A stretch of 64,000 nucleotides of DNA. It comes from JBLNDJ01 sp050261515. GTDB taxonomy: Bacteria; Acidobacteriota; Terriglobia; Bryobacterales; Bryobacteraceae. The notes below the pieces were generated by a model, which had not been told where the DNA came from, made no database searches, and saw nothing but the letters and a program-made list of their open reading frames with translations. Of this stretch, positions 60,069 through 64,000 are shown piece by piece. Every line of letters begins with the position of its first letter. The first letter of the stretch is position 1. The position numbers were made by a program, and so were the translations under genes. The stretch is taken from positions 62,001-126,000 of the forward strand of contig JBLNDJ010000006.1 in assembly GCA_050261515.1 (NCBI GenBank). The letters are read 5' to 3'.

Positions 60069-62147
60069 ATGAAATGCAAGGGGCACGGTTGGGCCGAGTT
60101 CGCGCTACTCGTCCTGGCGGCGGTGTGCGCATGGCACAGCCCGCACCAGGACGGACCGGCGCAACTCGCCTACGTCGGTCCCGGCGCGGGGTTCGCGTTC
60201 ATCGGATCGTTCCTCACCCTGCTGGCGGGACTGTTTCTCGGTTTCGCGTCGCTGCTGCTGTGGCCGTTCCGCATGGTGTGGCGCACCCTCAAGGGCCGCC
60301 ACGGGTTCAAACGCGCGCGCATCCGCAAGCTCATTTTCCTGGGACTCGACGGGCTCGATCCGAAGGTTTGCGAGCGCCTGATGGCCGAAGGCAAGTTGCC
60401 GAACCTGGCGCGGCTGAAGGAGCAGGGCTCTTATAGACGGCTGCGGACGACGTTCCCGGCGCTTTCCCCAGTCGCATGGTCCACGTTCGCCACCGGTGTG
60501 AGCCCGGCCAGGCACAGCATGTTCGATTTTCTCAACCGGAATCTGAAGACCTACCTTCCGGAGCTCTCCTCGGCGCGCGTGCGCGGGCCGGAGCGCATCC
60601 TGAAACTCGGCAAGTGGCGGATTCCGCTCTCGCGGCCGCACGTCGAGATGCGCCGCAAGAGCCGCACCTTCTGGCAACTGCTCGGCGAGCACTCGATCGG
60701 CTCGACCGTGCTGCGCATCCCGATCACGTTTCCGCCCGAAAAGTTCAACGGCAAGATGCTGTCGGCCATGTGCACGCCGGACCTGCTCGGCACGCAAGGC
60801 AGCTTCGCGCTGTTCACCACGCGCCGGGAGGAGGGGCGCATGGAAGGCGGCCAGCGGCGCCCGCTCACGCGCGACGGCGCGCGGTACACGGGCGCCATCG
60901 AGGGCCCGGAAAACTCCATGATCGAGCACGGCGGCGCGATTGCGATTCCGTTCGCGATCGAGCCCGATGCGGACGCCCGCGGCGCGACTCTCGAGCTCGA
61001 AGGCAAGCGCCACCATCTCGCGGCCGGGGAGTATTCGGACTGGATTCCGCTGACGTTCCACGCGGCGCCCGGCGTCAACGTGCACGGCATCGCGCGGTTC
61101 CTGGTCACGGAGATCGCCCCCGAATTCTCGCTCTACATGACGCCGATCAATATCGATCCCGAGAAGCCCGCGCTGCCGATCTCGCATCCCGGGTTCTACG
61201 CGAACTATCTGGCGAAGCTGATCGGTGCGTACTCGACGCTGGGCCTCGCCGAAGACACCTGGGCACTGAACGAGCGCGCGATCGACGAAGAGGCATTTCT
61301 CAAACAGACCTACCTCATTTACGAGGAGCGCGAGGCGATGTTCCTGAGCGCGCTCGAGCGCACACGACGCGGCGTGGTGGCGTGCGTGTTCGACACCACC
61401 GACCGCATCCAGCACATGTTCTACCGGCACTCGCGCGGCGGCGGCAAGTACAGCGGCACGATCGAGGAACTGTACCGGAAGGCCGATGAACTGGTCGGCA
61501 AGACGCTGCGCTACGTGGACGACCAGACCGTGCTGTTCGTCGTCTCCGACCACGGCTTCGCGTCCTTCGAGCGCGGCGTGAATCTCAATTCGTGGCTGCA
61601 CCAGAACGGATACCTCGCGCTCAACAACGGCGAAAGCGGCGACTACTTCAAGGGGATCGACTGGAGCCGCACCAAGGCCTACACGTTCGGCCTGGCGGGC
61701 GTTTACATCAACCAGAAGGGGCGCGAGGCGCAGGGTGTTGTGGAGCCGGCCGAGGCGGACGCGCTCCGGCGCGAACTCGCCGCGAAGTTGAGCGGCCTGC
61801 GCGACGAAGAGCGCGGGACGGTCGCCATCAACGCTGCGTGGCCGAGCAACATGCTTTATCGCGGACCGTACCTCGACGCCGCGCCCGACCTCATCATCGG
61901 CTACAACGACGGGTATCGAAGCTCGTGGGAAGCGGCCGTTGCCAGGACGACCGCCGCCGTTTTCGACGACAACCCGAAGGCCTGGAGCGGCGATCATTGC
62001 GTGGACCCGCAGCTCGTCCCGGGCGTGCTGTTTTCGAACCGCAAGGTGCAGGCGGACGACCCCGGCCTCGAAGACCTCGCCCCGACCGCGCTCGCGCTGT
62101 TCGGCCTCACGCCGCCCTCCTATATGGAAGGCAAGCCGCTGTTATGA
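60069..62147 (+). CDS. Membrane alkaline-phosphatase-superfamily phosphodiesterase
   Basis: 692 residues. Two N-terminal membrane segments (about 8-25 and 35-62), then a type I phosphodiesterase/nucleotide-pyrophosphatase domain. The domain has a metal-ligand Asp in FLGLDGLDPK, Ser/Thr nucleophile region PALSPVAWSTFATG, DTTDRIQHMFYRH, VVSDHGFASF and SGDHC. Start MKCKGHGWA at 60069; an ATG at 59973 would add an unconserved leader. First gene of an apparent four-gene operon ending with sat. Confidence 0.88.
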   Translation: MKCKGHGWAEFALLVLAAVCAWHSPHQDGPAQLAYVGPGAGFAFIGSFLTLLAGLFLGFASLLLWPFRMVWRTLKGRHGFKRARIRKLIFLGLDGLDPKVCERLMAEGKLPNLARLKEQGSYRRLRTTFPALSPVAWSTFATGVSPARHSMFDFLNRNLKTYLPELSSARVRGPERILKLGKWRIPLSRPHVEMRRKSRTFWQLLGEHSIGSTVLRIPITFPPEKFNGKMLSAMCTPDLLGTQGSFALFTTRREEGRMEGGQRRPLTRDGARYTGAIEGPENSMIEHGGAIAIPFAIEPDADARGATLELEGKRHHLAAGEYSDWIPLTFHAAPGVNVHGIARFLVTEIAPEFSLYMTPINIDPEKPALPISHPGFYANYLAKLIGAYSTLGLAEDTWALNERAIDEEAFLKQTYLIYEEREAMFLSALERTRRGVVACVFDTTDRIQHMFYRHSRGGGKYSGTIEELYRKADELVGKTLRYVDDQTVLFVVSDHGFASFERGVNLNSWLHQNGYLALNNGESGDYFKGIDWSRTKAYTFGLAGVYINQKGREAQGVVEPAEADALRRELAAKLSGLRDEERGTVAINAAWPSNMLYRGPYLDAAPDLIIGYNDGYRSSWEAAVARTTAAVFDDNPKAWSGDHCVDPQLVPGVLFSNRKVQADDPGLEDLAPTALALFGLTPPSYMEGKPLL

Positions 62148-62160
62148 AGCAGGAGATCGG

Positions 62161-62352
62161 ATGTTTTCCCCCACCATCAAACTGAAGAAGAAGACCTGGG
62201 ACCGCGTGAAGCGCGTTTCAGAAGTCGCCGGCTACTCGAGCCCGCAGGAGTTCATCGAGCACATCATCGAGAAGGAACTGGAGAAGCTCGAGGAGGCAGA
62301 TTCGAACGAGAAGCTCCTCGACAAGCTGAAGGGCCTCGGCTACATCGACTGA
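62161..62352 (+). CDS. 63-residue RHH-like small protein
   Basis: The sequence (TIKLKKKTWDRVKRVSEVAG, SPQEFIEHIIEKELEKLE) looks like a ribbon-helix-helix or short coiled-coil protein with a charged tail ending GLGYID. AGGAG lies 6 nt upstream. Tightly placed between the phosphodiesterase (13-nt gap) and the membrane protein (8-nt gap), so likely real and co-expressed; function unknown. Confidence 0.75.
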   Translation: MFSPTIKLKKKTWDRVKRVSEVAGYSSPQEFIEHIIEKELEKLEEADSNEKLLDKLKGLGYID

Positions 62353-62360
62353 GGACGCGC

Positions 62361-63176
62361 GTGGACACTTTCAACGCTGCGTTGGGCGCGATTCTCAACG
62401 GATACTTCCGCCTTTTCTCGTGGGCGCATCCACTGATAGGCCTTGCGATTCTGTCGGCGCTGGCGGGCGTGGCGATGCTGTGCCTGTTCGCGCGCACGTC
62501 GAACCAGGCGGCCATCGCACGCACCAAGCGCCGCGTGTACGCGCACCTGATGGAGCTGCGTTTGTTCTCCGATGAGCCCGCGCTCATGTGGCGCGCGCAG
62601 AAGCAACTGCTTGCGTCCAACTTGCGGTATCTCGCGCTGATGCTGGTTCCCGCGCTGGCGATCGCGGCGCCGATGATCGTGCTGCTGGTGCGGCTGGACG
62701 CGTATTACGGCCGCGCGCCGCTGGCCGTGGGGTCGGATGCGATCGTGACGCTCGAAACCAGCGGCCCGCTCGACCCGGCCGCACCCGCGCCGAGCCTGAA
62801 AGCTCCGGACGGGATCGCGGTCGAGACGCCGGCCGTGCGCGTCGCCGGCGAGCGGCAGGTGAGCTGGCGCGTGCGCGCGCTGCGTCCGGTCTCGGGCAAG
62901 CTGAGCTTCGCGATCGCAGGCGGCACGGTGGAAAAACGCATCGAGAGCGGCGCCGGGTTCCGTTTCGTACCCGGGCGGCGCGCGGGCTCGGCATGGTCCG
63001 CGCTGTGGTATCCCGACGAGCCGCGCCTTTCCGGCGCGGTTAATTGGATCGACGTCCAGTATCCCGCGGCCGAAATCGAATTTCTGGGCCTGCGCTGGCA
63101 CTGGCTGGTGTGGTTCACCATCATCTCGATGCTGGCCGCGCTTACGCTTAGAAAGCGGTTCGGCGTCGTGCTCTGA
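62361..63176 (+). CDS. Membrane protein with extracytoplasmic beta domain, unknown
   Basis: 271 residues. Helices at about 18-45, 85-110 and 248-266, enclosing a cytoplasmic loop (ARTKRRVYAHLMELRLFSDEP) and a periplasmic beta-rich domain (about 115-245). Not recognised as a family; it resembles membrane proteins found beside phosphodiesterase and sulfate-activation genes. GTG start at 62361. Confidence 0.75.
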   Translation: MDTFNAALGAILNGYFRLFSWAHPLIGLAILSALAGVAMLCLFARTSNQAAIARTKRRVYAHLMELRLFSDEPALMWRAQKQLLASNLRYLALMLVPALAIAAPMIVLLVRLDAYYGRAPLAVGSDAIVTLETSGPLDPAAPAPSLKAPDGIAVETPAVRVAGERQVSWRVRALRPVSGKLSFAIAGGTVEKRIESGAGFRFVPGRRAGSAWSALWYPDEPRLSGAVNWIDVQYPAAEIEFLGLRWHWLVWFTIISMLAALTLRKRFGVVL

Positions 63177-63207
63177 CCTACAATAAACAGTTGGCGGTGA
63201 AAGACCA

Positions 63208-64000
63208 ATGTCCGCGAAGCTCATTCCGCCGCACGGCGGAGCGCTGGTGAACCGCGGGGCAAGCGGCCCGGCACGCGAAGAGAAGCTGCGCGAGACCCGG
63301 AGCCTGCCCACGCTCGAGTTGAGCGAGCGCGCGCTGGCCGACCTGGAGTGCATTGCGACCGGCGTCTATTCGCCGCTGGAGGGCTTTCTTGGCGAGGCGG
63401 ATTATCGCACGGTGGTCGAGGACATGCGTCTTGCGAGCGGCCTGCCGTGGCCCGTGCCTGTGACGCTCGGGGTAGGTGAGGCATTCGCCTCCCGCCTGAG
63501 CGAGGGCGCGGGCATCGCGCTCGCGCGTGGAGGCCGGGTGCTCGCCGCCATGACGGTCGCGAGCATTTTCCGGCCCGACAAGCGGCGCGAGGCGCTTCAG
63601 GTGTACCGTACCGAGGACGCAGGGCATCCGGGAGTCGCGGCGATGTATGAAGCCGGCGAGGTGAACCTCGGCGGCCCCATCGAGCTGCTGAATCCCATCG
63701 CGCAGGAGAAGTTCGCCGCTTACCGGCGCACGCCGGCCGAGACGCGCGCTGAATTCGCGGCGCGCGGATGGCGGACCATCGTCGCGTTCCAGACGCGCAA
63801 CCCGATCCACCGCGCGCACGAATACCTGCAAAAGATCGCGCTGGAGAACGTGGACGGACTGTTCGTGAATCCGCTGGTGGGCGCCACGAAGGACGATGAC
63901 GTGCCCGCCGAAGTCCGTATGCGCACCTACGAAGTGGTTCTCGATAATTACTACCCGAAAGACCGCGTGCTGCTCGGAGTGTTTCCGGCGGCGATGCGCT
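63208..64000 (+). CDS. sat: Sulfate adenylyltransferase (cut by right edge)
   Basis: The first 264 codons of a monomeric-type ATP sulfurylase, making adenosine 5'-phosphosulfate from sulfate and ATP. N-terminal PUA-like domain (PPHGGALVNR, LSERALADLECIATGVYSPLEGF), then the catalytic QTRNPIHRAHEYLQ with the HxxH motif and VGATKDDDVP. The ATG at 63208 is chosen by family alignment. The rest lies beyond the window; an APS kinase could follow or be fused. Confidence 0.95.
   Translation, partial: MSAKLIPPHGGALVNRGASGPAREEKLRETRSLPTLELSERALADLECIATGVYSPLEGFLGEADYRTVVEDMRLASGLPWPVPVTLGVGEAFASRLSEGAGIALARGGRVLAAMTVASIFRPDKRREALQVYRTEDAGHPGVAAMYEAGEVNLGGPIELLNPIAQEKFAAYRRTPAETRAEFAARGWRTIVAFQTRNPIHRAHEYLQKIALENVDGLFVNPLVGATKDDDVPAEVRMRTYEVVLDNYYPKDRVLLGVFPAAMR

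Noticed and set aside
1..64000. tRNA, rRNA, riboswitch, prophage or insertion-sequence elements
   Set aside because: No cloverleaf-like stretches, rRNA motifs, known aptamer patterns, transposase or phage genes were recognised by reading; a dedicated search could still find a small RNA.

Overview
The window is GC-rich (roughly two thirds G+C), densely coded DNA from a Gram-negative-type bacterium (BamD, Tat-exported enzymes, outer-membrane style lipoprotein). The best guess is an acidobacterium of the Solibacter/Bryobacterales kind. The strongest hints are two PadR + duplicated-permease (ADOP, FtsX/MacB-like) modules plus two eroded ADOP copies, several Tat-exported sugar-type TIM-barrel proteins, and an N4-receptor-like glycosyltransferase. 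This is an inference from gene content; no database was searched.

Region by region. 1-7.1 kb (minus strand): a chemotaxis-type operon reading cheY-cheX-cheW-cheA-cheR-cheD-cheY-[51-bp repeat array]-cheX-cheB, with cheB running off the left edge. Many of its joints are 4-29 nt overlaps, and no receptor gene is visible. 7.1-9.9 kb: purS (minus) and a beta-lactamase-fold hydrolase + purB (plus) diverge from a 300-bp foldback made of heptamer repeats. 10.1-15.4 kb: a degenerate response regulator faces a minus-strand run rsmB-rpe-bamD-response regulator-yajQ-alpha/beta hydrolase. 15.5-18.8 kb: ttcA, a PhoU-like regulator with a Pit phosphate transporter, and a short-chain dehydrogenase. 18.8-26 kb: ruvX-mltG and a hypothetical gene, an AI-2E-type permease, an M28/PDZ peptidase and a DsbA-like thioredoxin. 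26-29.6 kb: an ADOP permease, a truncated second copy and their PadR regulator, whose promoter and palindromic operators can be read directly.

29.8-40 kb: a NarL-type regulator, a Gfo/Idh/MocA dehydrogenase + TIM-barrel isomerase + rmuC run, an exported dipeptide epimerase coupled to an NlpC/P60 endopeptidase, an SDR, rph-rdgB, an unlisted 48-residue membrane protein, and an unusual 627-residue phosphoglucose isomerase. 40-47 kb: a TgpA-like transglutaminase, a second PadR/ADOP pair, and an NfrB-like glycosyltransferase with a C-terminal MshEN (c-di-GMP-type) domain. 47-54.8 kb: a ribbon-helix-helix/PIN toxin-antitoxin pair, then a carbohydrate-flavoured cluster: two TIM-barrel proteins, an SGNH esterase, a pectate-lyase-like beta-helix protein, a Tat-exported glycosidase-like protein and a BadF/GlcNAc-kinase-like protein. 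54.8-64 kb: pgk, a PEGA-domain protein, a pirin + ferredoxin-reductase pair, an M50 site-2 protease with CBS domains, and an operon of a membrane phosphodiesterase, a 63-residue protein, a membrane protein and sat (ATP sulfurylase, cut by the right edge).

Two themes recur outside the genes. First, short-period foldback repeats in three sequence families (periods 7, 9 and 10) sit in intergenic gaps. Second, several recognisable promoters place the -10 box only 5-14 nt before the start codon, without a Shine-Dalgarno sequence, which suggests leaderless or nearly leaderless transcripts. No rRNA, tRNA or CRISPR array was found.
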